From positions 124,001 through 188,000 of the forward strand of contig NZ_BMQF01000002.1 in assembly GCF_014647975.1 (NCBI RefSeq): a stretch of DNA of 64,000 nt. Direction: 5' to 3'. The notes below the pieces were generated by a model. It worked only from the letters and a program-made list of their open reading frames with translations. It did no database searches and was not told where the DNA came from. Shown one piece after another: positions 1 through 6,137 of the stretch (position 1 is the stretch's first letter; every line of letters starts with the position of its first letter). The DNA comes from Streptomyces fumigatiscleroticus. Its GTDB lineage: Bacteria > Actinomycetota > Actinomycetes > Streptomycetales > Streptomycetaceae. The position numbers and the translations under genes were made by a program.

Positions 1-156
1 CCGTACGCCGGTCCCACCCCGCCCGGCGTCCCCGCCCGCGGCGGCCTCACCGCCGCGCAGGTCAGAGGCGTGAACGGGCTGTCGCCCGCCCCCGCGACCG
101 GCTGGCCGGGACCGCGGAACCGGCCGGACGCGGCGGGCATGGGGCAGGCGGGCTGA
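1..156 (+). CDS. 3' end of an unidentified protein (partial)
   Basis: The frame starting at base 1 stays open for 51 codons and stops with TGA at 154-156. The visible C-terminus is rich in Gly, Pro and Ala (it contains GGLTAAQVRGVNGL and ends GMGQAG) and shows no domain I recognise. The start lies outside the window. A strong hairpin follows ten bases after the stop, which supports this being the true end of a transcribed gene. No function is proposed. Confidence 0.5.
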   Translation, partial: PYAGPTPPGVPARGGLTAAQVRGVNGLSPAPATGWPGPRNRPDAAGMGQAG

Positions 157-165
157 ACCGCCGGA

Positions 166-193
166 GGGCCGGCCGCCGCACGGCGGCCGGCCC
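166..193. terminator. Bidirectional stem-loop terminator
   Basis: A perfect 13-bp inverted repeat (166-178 and 181-193) separated by only 2 nt lies between the convergent ends of the partial plus-strand gene (stop 156) and the lectin gene (stop 217). No T-run follows, which is usual for Streptomyces terminators. Confidence 0.6.
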
Positions 194-216
194 CGCGGGA
201 CACCGGCCGGAACCCG

Positions 217-684
217 TCAGACCGGGTTCAGCCGCCACTGCTGGCAGCCGTTGTTCAGCCACGACCACTGCCGTACGTCGGCCGAGTCCGCCGTGGAGCA
301 GTTCGCCACGTCGGCGACCTTGCCGGTGGCCTGGTCGACGATGCGGACGTAGCCGCTGTCGGTGGCCAGGAAGCGGAAACGCTGGCAGGTGTTGTTCAGC
401 CAGGACCACTGCCGCAGGTCGGCGCCGTCGGCAAAGGAGCAGTCCGCGGTGTCGAGGACCTTGCCGGTGGCGACGTCGACCAGCCGGTGGGTGTCGTCCC
501 CGAGGTCTTCGAGGCGCCAGCGCTGGTTGCTGCCGCCGTTGCAGCCGTACTGCATGACGTTGGCCCCGTCCGCGGCCGAACTCCCGGCGACGTCCAGTGT
601 GAAGGAGGCAGCGCTCGCGGACGGCTGGCCGACGGCGAGGGCGAGCAGCAGCGCGGCCAGCAGGGTCAGTAGGCGACGGGCCAT
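217..684 (-). CDS. Secreted ricin-type beta-trefoil lectin (CBM13-like)
   Basis: A 155-aa protein. Residues 1-26 form a clear signal peptide: MARR, a Leu/Ala core, then PSASA|A. The rest is one beta-trefoil of three repeats ending in QxW-type motifs (NQRWRL, CQRFRF, CQQWRL), the sugar-binding fold of CBM13/ricin B. It should be exported and bind polysaccharide. The ATG at 684 lies inside the last codons of the upstream arabinanase gene (stop 666-668), a 19-nt overlap in another frame, and is preceded by GGAG with six spacer bases. In many Streptomyces arabinan enzymes such a lectin is a C-terminal domain of the enzyme; here it carries its own signal peptide and ribosome site. I read it as a coupled second cistron rather than a frameshifted tail, because a frameshift would expose a linker and not a signal peptide. 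Confidence 0.8.
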   Translation of the reverse strand: MARRLLTLLAALLLALAVGQPSASAASFTLDVAGSSAADGANVMQYGCNGGSNQRWRLEDLGDDTHRLVDVATGKVLDTADCSFADGADLRQWSWLNNTCQRFRFLATDSGYVRIVDQATGKVADVANCSTADSADVRQWSWLNNGCQQWRLNPV

Positions 685-1685
685 CCGCTGCTCCAGTTCA
701 GGAGGTTGATGCCGAGCTTGGGCGTCCCGTTGTCGTTGCCGTCGTAGTAGTGGTAGACGATCAGGTCGCCGTCGGTGTCGGCCATGATCGACTGACCGCC
801 GGGGCCGATGATGCTGCCGTGCGACTCCAGCACCGGCGTGCCGCCGTTGTTGGTCATCGCCACGCCGTTCTTGTCGTAGTACGGCCCGGTGACGCTGGTG
901 GCGCGGCCCACCTTGACCTTGTAGGTGGAGCTGGTGCCGGCGCAGCAGGTGTCGTACGAGGCGAAGAGGTAGTAGTACCCGTTGCGCTTGACGACGTAGG
1001 GCGCCTCGACGGCCTTGGTGCCGGTGGGCCGGGAGGCGATCGAGTACCGGGTGGTGTTGGTGGAGAGCTGCTTCCCGGTCGAGGGATTGATCTGGATCAT
1101 CTTCAGCCCGGTCCACCAGCTGCCGAAGGACAGCCACCACTTGCCGTCGTCGTCGACGAAGAGGTTGGGGTCGATGGCGTTGTAGTCGCTGGAGGTGGTG
1201 GAGGTGTAGACGGTCCCGTAGTCGGTCCAGGAGCCCGGCAGCCCGGTGCTGGAGCCCGCCAGCCCGATGGCGGACTTGTTGGACCCGAAGGTCGAGACGG
1301 CGTAGTACATCAGGTACTTGCCGCCGTGGTACGAGATGTCGGGCGCCCACGCCTCGGTGGTGCCGTACGACGACCACCAGCTGGGCCGGGTGGTGAACGC
1401 GTCGCTGCCGGCGCTGAAGGCGATCCGGTTGGTGGACGTCCGGTAGGACAGGCCGCCTCCGGTGGCGTAGAGCAGATAGCGGCCGGAGGAGTCGCGGATC
1501 ATCGTCGGGTCGTGCACGACGGTGGAGCCCGTGACCGTGCCGGGGTTGGGGTACGCCGACGCGGTGGACGGGATCAGGGCGAGCAGGGCGGCGGCGGGGA
1601 CGCCGAGGAGCGCCGCCCTTCTGCGGAGGGCGCGGGGGGTGCGGGGGGTGCGGAGGGTGCGGGGGCTGCGGGGGGTGCGGCTCAT
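666..1685 (-). CDS. Secreted GH43 endo-1,5-alpha-L-arabinanase
   Basis: A 339-aa exported glycoside hydrolase expected to cut alpha-1,5-arabinan outside the cell. The five-bladed GH43 beta-propeller begins at VVHDPTMIRDSSGRYLLYAT, whose Asp is the usual catalytic base. AWAPDISYHGGKYLMYY, AIDPNLFVDDDGKWWLSFGS and a KAVEAPYVVKRNGYYYLF segment carry the further GH43 landmarks, including the acid Glu. It ends at the usual propeller end, SGWPVAY. The ATG at 1685 was chosen because GAGGAG lies just upstream; further upstream in-frame sequence looks non-coding. The signal peptide has an odd n-region of repeated Thr-Pro-Arg units before RRRAALLGVPAAALLAL and an AxA site. It overlaps the lectin gene and is probably transcribed with it. 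Confidence 0.88.
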   Translation of the reverse strand: MSRTPRSPRTLRTPRTPRALRRRAALLGVPAAALLALIPSTASAYPNPGTVTGSTVVHDPTMIRDSSGRYLLYATGGGLSYRTSTNRIAFSAGSDAFTTRPSWWSSYGTTEAWAPDISYHGGKYLMYYAVSTFGSNKSAIGLAGSSTGLPGSWTDYGTVYTSTTSSDYNAIDPNLFVDDDGKWWLSFGSWWTGLKMIQINPSTGKQLSTNTTRYSIASRPTGTKAVEAPYVVKRNGYYYLFASYDTCCAGTSSTYKVKVGRATSVTGPYYDKNGVAMTNNGGTPVLESHGSIIGPGGQSIMADTDGDLIVYHYYDGNDNGTPKLGINLLNWSSGWPVAY

Positions 1686-1735
1686 GCGGGTTCTCCTCGG
1701 GGAACGGAGATGACGCTGACATGACACTGACGCAC

Positions 1736-1770
1736 GTCCGATATACCGAACGTCGATCAGTACATCGGAC
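1736..1770. promoter_or_regulatory. Inverted repeat upstream of the arabinanase gene (possible operator)
   Basis: GTCCGAT (1736-1742) and ATCGGAC (1764-1770) form a perfect 7-nt inverted repeat with a 21-nt spacer, 50-85 nt upstream of the arabinanase start, in a locally AT-richer stretch. The position suits a sugar-responsive repressor. The regulator is not identified. Confidence 0.3.
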
Positions 1771-1847
1771 GGACCGTAGAATCGAACCCCTTCCGCGTCA
1801 ATGGTCCGCGCACCCCCTGTCACCCCTCGCGCCCCGCCGCGCGTCGG

Positions 1848-3152
1848 TCAGTGGTCGTTCTCCAGATGCAGTTTCAGCAGGTCGACACCGTAGTCATTGC
1901 CGTTGGGCGTACGGATGATCGTGTGGATGTGCTGCTGGGTGGGGGTGCCGCCGGGGCCGCCCATGCCACCACCGCCGGGACCCGCGCCGCTGCCACTGCC
2001 GCTGGACTTGGTGCCGTAGGCCAGCGGGGACTGCGCGTCGTACTCGATCAGCACGACCGGGCTGTGCACGCGGTAGTAGAAGGCGGAGGAGTCCTCGGTC
2101 TCGCCCAGCCAGTAGAAGTAGGTGTCGTCGATGTGCTTCTCGACCTCCGCCAGCCTCACCTCGGCGTGGCCCTCGTCCATGTAGCCGACGTAGACACCGA
2201 CCAGGTCGAGCAGCTTCTGCCGCTGCGCGGCGGTCAGCTCGGAGCCGGGCAACCCCGCGTAGGCGAGCTTCAGGTTGTCCTGGCCCGCCCCGGCGACCAT
2301 GTCGGTGCCGCTCTTCTCCTTGTCGGGGTCGATGGCCTTGGCCTGCTGGGCCTCGGTCAGCGAGCGGAGCATCGCCAGGCCGGCCCTGGTCTCCGGCTTG
2401 AAGAGGGTGATCTTCTCGCCGTTGTAGGTGGCCGAGGTCGGCTCCGAGCCCATGAAGGTGGGCGTCATGACGACCTGGTCGCCGAGGACGAAGTAGTTGA
2501 TGGCCACGTGGTGGCCCTCGTACTGGAAGCCCCAGGGCTTGCTGGTCGAGGGCGTGCCCATGAACGTGAAGTAGTAGGCGCCCTCGGTGAGGGTGTCCTT
2601 GTTGCCGCCGTTGTAGTCGCCGAGGAACGCGTTCAGCTTCATGATGTTGCGGGTCTGGGTGAGTCCGTCTGCGGACAGGGCGGCGCCGAGCAGCGCGTAG
2701 CCGAGCTCGCGCTGCTTCTCGGTCAGGTCGCCCATCCGGGCACCCTCGCGCTGGTAGCCGTCGACGTTGCTCCAGGCCAGCCACTCGTCGTCGTCCACGT
2801 CGAAGACGGAGGCCTTCCGCTCCTTGGCGGTCAGCCCGTCCAGGAACTTCTGCGCGGCCTGCACCACCTTGTCGGTGGAGACGCCGGTGGAGTGGACCGA
2901 GTACAGGTCGTCGACGACCTTGCCGTCGGTGGTGACGCCCGTGAAGTCGGCGTACTTCACCTCGGTGGCGCCGGGGCCCATGCCGTTGCCGCCGCCCGGC
3001 GCCGCGGACGAGGAGGCGGCCGTCTCGGACGAGCCCGAGGAGCAGCCGGTCATCGTCGCCACCGCGGCGGCTCCGCCGAGCAGCAGCGACTTGTTCATGA
3101 ACCAGCGCCGGGTGCGCTCGGTCTCGGGGGTGCGTGGTCGGTGTCCGTGCAT
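1848..3152 (-). CDS. DUF3500 lipoprotein
   Basis: A 434-aa predicted lipoprotein. An N-terminal segment with RTRRWFMNKSLLLGG runs into a lipobox-like MTGCSS (Cys about residue 37), followed by a Ser/Gly-rich linker and then a DUF3500 domain (FLDGLTAKERKASVFDVDDDEW, GDYNGGNKDTLTEGAYYFTF, WGFQYEGHHVAINYFV, EPTSATYNGEK). DUF3500 proteins are secreted or lipid-anchored and of unknown reaction. The Gly/Met-rich insert near the C-terminus (GGGGMGGPGG) is low complexity. The start at 3152 has a GGAG ten bases upstream; the inner Met (3098) has none. The gene overlaps the 3' end of the upstream ATPase gene by 58 nt. Confidence 0.8.
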   Translation of the reverse strand: MHGHRPRTPETERTRRWFMNKSLLLGGAAAVATMTGCSSGSSETAASSSAAPGGGNGMGPGATEVKYADFTGVTTDGKVVDDLYSVHSTGVSTDKVVQAAQKFLDGLTAKERKASVFDVDDDEWLAWSNVDGYQREGARMGDLTEKQRELGYALLGAALSADGLTQTRNIMKLNAFLGDYNGGNKDTLTEGAYYFTFMGTPSTSKPWGFQYEGHHVAINYFVLGDQVVMTPTFMGSEPTSATYNGEKITLFKPETRAGLAMLRSLTEAQQAKAIDPDKEKSGTDMVAGAGQDNLKLAYAGLPGSELTAAQRQKLLDLVGVYVGYMDEGHAEVRLAEVEKHIDDTYFYWLGETEDSSAFYYRVHSPVVLIEYDAQSPLAYGTKSSGSGSGAGPGGGGMGGPGGTPTQQHIHTIIRTPNGNDYGVDLLKLHLENDH

Positions 3153-3646
3153 GCGGACCAGACTCCAGGGCGGACCTGAAGCGTTCCTGGGCGCGAGCTG
3201 TGCGGTACGTCGATCTCGGCGCGGACCGTCTTGCCCGGCGGCTCCCGGTCCAGCACCTCCCAGCGGTCGGCGAGGGCGTCGACGAGCAGCAGGCCCCGGC
3301 CGTGCTCGTCCAGGACGCCGGGAGGACGTACGTCACCGGGGCCGGGCGGACGCGGCGGGCCGCTGCGGGTGTCGGTCACCTCGATACGGACGCCGCCCGT
3401 GACGAGCGACAGCCTCAGCTCGAAGTCACGGCCCGGAACGCGTCCGTGCGTCACGGCGTTCGCCGCGAGCTCGGCGACGACCGAGGCGACGGTCTCGGAC
3501 GTCGCCGAGCCGTGCGGGAGACCCCAGTCGTGCAGCTGGTGCGCAGCGAGGTGCCGGGCGAGACGAGCACCGCGCGGTGTCGCGCTGAGGCGCTGCGTGA
3601 ACACACGCACGGTAACCGGCCCTTGGGAGGTGGCCGGTGCTTCCAT
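3095..3646 (-). CDS. RsbW-like ATP-binding protein (HATPase_c_2)
   Basis: A 183-aa GHKL-type ATPase of the anti-sigma or serine-kinase class. The N-box is ETVASVVAELAANAVTHG, where Glu and Asn should bind Mg-ATP; the G1-like box is VTDTRSGPP and the G2 box EHGRGLLLVDALADRWEV. No other domain is present. Dozens of such short proteins occur in Streptomyces, often beside a DUF5753 XRE regulator and a DUF397 protein, exactly as here (divergent genes from 3778). They are thought to act in regulatory switching in that trio; the partner here is unknown. The last ~25 codons, after VPHSSRPG, overlap the lipoprotein gene and have no conserved character. Confidence 0.82.
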   Translation of the reverse strand: MEAPATSQGPVTVRVFTQRLSATPRGARLARHLAAHQLHDWGLPHGSATSETVASVVAELAANAVTHGRVPGRDFELRLSLVTGGVRIEVTDTRSGPPRPPGPGDVRPPGVLDEHGRGLLLVDALADRWEVLDREPPGKTVRAEIDVPHSSRPGTLQVRPGVWSACTDTDHAPPRPSAPGAGS

Positions 3647-3777
3647 GCCGCCGATCTGGCGGGTGGGACCGGTGATTCACCAGGTCGGCACCGCGTACGC
3701 TGCGGCAGCGTACGCGCTCACGGGCTGGACAGTACTGGCTACGTCCCGTGACCATGGCGGGCGGGAGGTGACCGTCG

Positions 3778-4554
3778 GTGGTCGAGGAGTCGTCGGACAG
3801 TCTGCGGACGTTCGGGGCAGTGGTCCAGGGGTTGCGGGAGCACGCGGGGCTGAGCCGCGAGGAGTTCGGTGAGCGGGTGTGCTTCTCCAAGCACACGGTG
3901 GCCAGCGTGGAGCTGGGGAGACGGATGCCGGACGCGGCCTTCGTGGAACGCGCGGAGGAGGTCTTCGGCAACACCGGTGCCCTACGCCGGGCGGCGACTC
4001 ATCCGGCCCGGCAACCGGGGCTGGCGGCGTGGTTCCGGCAGTGGGCCAGGTTGGAGCAGGCCGCGATCACTCTCTATACGTACGAGTGCCGCATGATTCC
4101 TGGGTTGTTGCAGACAGAGGCGTACGTACGAGCGATGGCAGTCGACCAGTTGCCACCGATAGACGACGCCCAGATCGCGGAGCGGTGGTGCGCGCGGTCC
4201 GAGAGGCAGAAACTGCTGCGAGAGCGGCCGAACACCGCGTTCAGCTTCATTTTGGAGGAGCATCTGTTTCTGCGGCGAACCGGCGGAGCTCAGGTCACAC
4301 GCGACCTGATCAATCACATTCTGGGCGTCGCTGCACTGCGTAACGTAGAGCTCCAGGTGATGCCCCTGATCCAGACGTCACACTCAGGTCTGCAGGGACC
4401 TATTCGCCTACTGGAAACCACCGATAACTACTGGTTCGCCTACAACGAGGGCCAGGAAAGCGGCCAGCTGATCTCGGACTCAAAAGCGGTCAGCGTTCAA
4501 CAGAGGCGATATGCCAGGATGTGTTCGCAGGCTCTCCTCTCCGCGACTCCTTGA
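3778..4554 (+). CDS. XRE-family regulator with DUF5753 (WhiJ-like)
   Basis: A 258-aa cytoplasmic regulator. Residues 10-65 form a Cro/CI-type helix-turn-helix (VVQGLREHAGLSREEFGERV, then FSKHTVASVELGRRMPD as turn and recognition helix). The rest is DUF5753 (WARLEQAAITLYTYECRMIPGLLQTEAYVR and VELQVMPLIQTSHSGL). This is the WhiJ type of Streptomyces regulator, which works with a small DUF397 protein, here the next gene, and often a RsbW-like ATPase, here divergent. The GTG start at 3778 follows GGGAGG. Base composition drops below that of neighbouring genes in the second half, suggesting a mobile accessory trio. Confidence 0.88.
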   Translation: MVEESSDSLRTFGAVVQGLREHAGLSREEFGERVCFSKHTVASVELGRRMPDAAFVERAEEVFGNTGALRRAATHPARQPGLAAWFRQWARLEQAAITLYTYECRMIPGLLQTEAYVRAMAVDQLPPIDDAQIAERWCARSERQKLLRERPNTAFSFILEEHLFLRRTGGAQVTRDLINHILGVAALRNVELQVMPLIQTSHSGLQGPIRLLETTDNYWFAYNEGQESGQLISDSKAVSVQQRRYARMCSQALLSATP

Positions 4555-4582
4555 GCCTGTTGCACCGCATCCGAGGAGACCT

Positions 4583-4825
4583 ATGAACAGCACGGAACTG
4601 ACCTGGTTCAAGAGCAGCTACAGCAGCGCATCCGGCGATGACTGCGTAGAAGTCGCCCTCTCCTGGCGCAAGTCCAGCTACAGCAGCGGCGGTTCCGGCG
4701 ACTGCGTCGAAATAGCCCCCTGTCCCCACACCGTCCACGTCCGTGATTCCAAGGACAAGCAGGGCGCCCACCTCACTCTCTCCCCCTCCACCTGGACGGA
4801 GTTCCTCGCGCACCTCACGAAGTGA
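4583..4825 (+). CDS. DUF397 protein with duplicated core
   Basis: An 80-aa small protein. The DUF397 core normally reads W-x-KSSYS...CVEVA...VxVRDSKD; here the first part occurs twice in tandem (WFKSSYSSASGDDCVEVA, then WRKSSYSSGGSGDCVEIA) before a single VHVRDSKDKQG and the C-terminal WTEFL. The ATG at 4583 follows CGAGGAGAC; the longer reading frame upstream lies within the end of the regulator gene. It sits 28 nt behind the XRE gene and is almost certainly in its operon. DUF397 proteins partner WhiJ-type regulators; their biochemical role is not settled. Confidence 0.85.
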   Translation: MNSTELTWFKSSYSSASGDDCVEVALSWRKSSYSSGGSGDCVEIAPCPHTVHVRDSKDKQGAHLTLSPSTWTEFLAHLTK

Positions 4826-4916
4826 ACGGAAGGGTGTCCGGCACGCACCTTGACACCCCGGCACTTTGCCGAACGCACAGCCCGCTCTCAGCTTGCGTTT
4901 CTACGGTGCCGTGTTC

Positions 4917-5678
4917 ATGACAGACAACACCCCCCAGGCGCCCGCCATCGGACGCCGTACCGTGCTGGTCGCCACCGGCGCCACCGCGACCGCCCTCGCC
5001 GTGGGCGCCGCGCTCCCCGAGAACTCCCCGACCTCGGACACCGCCCCCGTCGCGGCGGCGGCCGTCTGCACCCTCACCAGGGAGATGACCGAAGGCCCCT
5101 ACTACCTCGACGGAGCGCTCGTCCGCTCCGACATCACCGAGGGCAAGGCGGGAGCCCCGCTCCAGCTCACCCTCACCGTCGTCGACGACGACACCTGCGT
5201 GCCGCTGAGCAACGCCCTGGTCGAGATCTGGCACTGCGACGCGCTCGGCGAGTACTCCGGGTTCGTCGGCAGCAACGGCCACAGCGAGCCCGACAACGGC
5301 ACGTTCCTGCGCGGCGGCGTGCTCACCGACTCCAGCGGGGTCGCGAAGATCACGACCATCTACCCCGGCTGGTACCGCGGCCGCTGCGTGCACATCCACG
5401 TCAAGGTGCACACGAACACCGCGCTCACCTCGGACGGCTCGTTCACCGGCGGCCAGGAGCTGCACACCGGGCAGCTCTTCTTCAGCGAGACGGTCACCAC
5501 CGCGATCGCGAAGGTCTCGCCGTACTCGACCAACAGGGTGACCCGCACCACCCTCGCCCAGGACTCCATCTACGACGACGGAGGCGCCGCGTCCGGCCTC
5601 CTGACCCTCACCGCCCTGGGCAGCTCGGCCTCGGCCGGCTACGCCGGCAGCCTGACCCTGGGGGTCGAGCGGAGCTGA
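4917..5678 (+). CDS. Secreted intradiol ring-cleavage dioxygenase
   Basis: A 253-aa member of the protocatechuate/catechol dioxygenase superfamily, which opens catechol rings between the hydroxyls with non-haem Fe(III). Likely iron ligands are Tyr113 (in IWHCDALGEYSGF), Tyr153 (YPGWYRGR), His159 and His161 (VHIHVKV). An N-terminal twin-arginine signal (GRRTVLVATG, then an Ala-rich core) predicts export through Tat with the iron site preassembled. Exported members of this family in Streptomyces are thought to attack lignin-type aromatics; that is family knowledge, not visible here. I chose ATG 4917 because the signal peptide follows directly; GTG 4911 is an alternative. No obvious ribosome site precedes either. 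Confidence 0.85.
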   Translation: MTDNTPQAPAIGRRTVLVATGATATALAVGAALPENSPTSDTAPVAAAAVCTLTREMTEGPYYLDGALVRSDITEGKAGAPLQLTLTVVDDDTCVPLSNALVEIWHCDALGEYSGFVGSNGHSEPDNGTFLRGGVLTDSSGVAKITTIYPGWYRGRCVHIHVKVHTNTALTSDGSFTGGQELHTGQLFFSETVTTAIAKVSPYSTNRVTRTTLAQDSIYDDGGAASGLLTLTALGSSASAGYAGSLTLGVERS

Positions 5679-5697
5679 CGCACCGGCCTCGTCCATG

Positions 5698-5723
5698 CCC
5701 CGCCCGGCGCGCGACGGGCGGGG
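5698..5723 (+). terminator. Stem-loop terminator after the dioxygenase gene
   Basis: A perfect 9-bp stem (5698-5706 with 5715-5723, CCCCGCCCG/CGGGCGGGG) with an 8-nt loop lies 20 nt after the dioxygenase stop. Confidence 0.6.
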
Positions 5724-6137
5724 AGCGGGCGAGGACATGTGCCGTTCACCGGCACGAAAGGTCGATGTACTTGGCATGTTTCGGTCAGGATCGGACGGCC
5801 GGAGCAGCACGGCACACGGTTCCGACGCAGATCACACACGGGACTCACCCACTATTCCCACTGGCGGCACACAAGTGCTTTTGGGCCAGGTACGGATCGG
5901 GATCTTGCGGAGGCATCTTTCCGGATGCCTAAGGTGACCCGTCGTGCCCGGTGGAGCGAACGGTTCCTGTCGGTACGCGGCACCAGAGCGGCCGGGGGCG
6001 CCGTTGGCCGGGGGGAGGGGCATCATGCCGCGAGTGCGGTCGTCGCAGCCTGCCGTAGCAACCGGCGGCACGGTGGTTCTCCACCTTCTCGTCCGGGACA
6101 TCCCCGTCTGCTTCCGTCACCGACGAAGGATGCTCCC
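5724..6137. other. Long intergenic leader before the toxin-like gene
   Basis: This 414-nt stretch holds no convincing gene. It is AT-richer around 5755-5900. A 7-bp inverted repeat AGGCATC/GATGCCT (5911-5917 and 5924-5930, 6-nt loop) sits about 210 nt before the next start. It may hold the promoter and a structured leader of the toxin-like gene; no clear -35/-10 pair was found. Confidence 0.35.

Noticed and set aside
666..684. Frameshift within a single arabinanase-lectin gene
   Set aside because: The downstream frame begins with ribosome site, ATG and full signal peptide, which a frameshifted linker would not show; kept only as an alternative to test.
217..1722. One 501-codon minus-strand frame covering the lectin and most of the arabinanase region
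   Set aside because: Only its last ~155 codons give a protein (the lectin); the rest is a Pro/Arg/His-rich shadow of the GH43 gene.
4850..4880. TTGACA before the dioxygenase as a promoter
   Set aside because: No acceptable -10 hexamer at 16-19 nt; a TTGACA alone is too weak.
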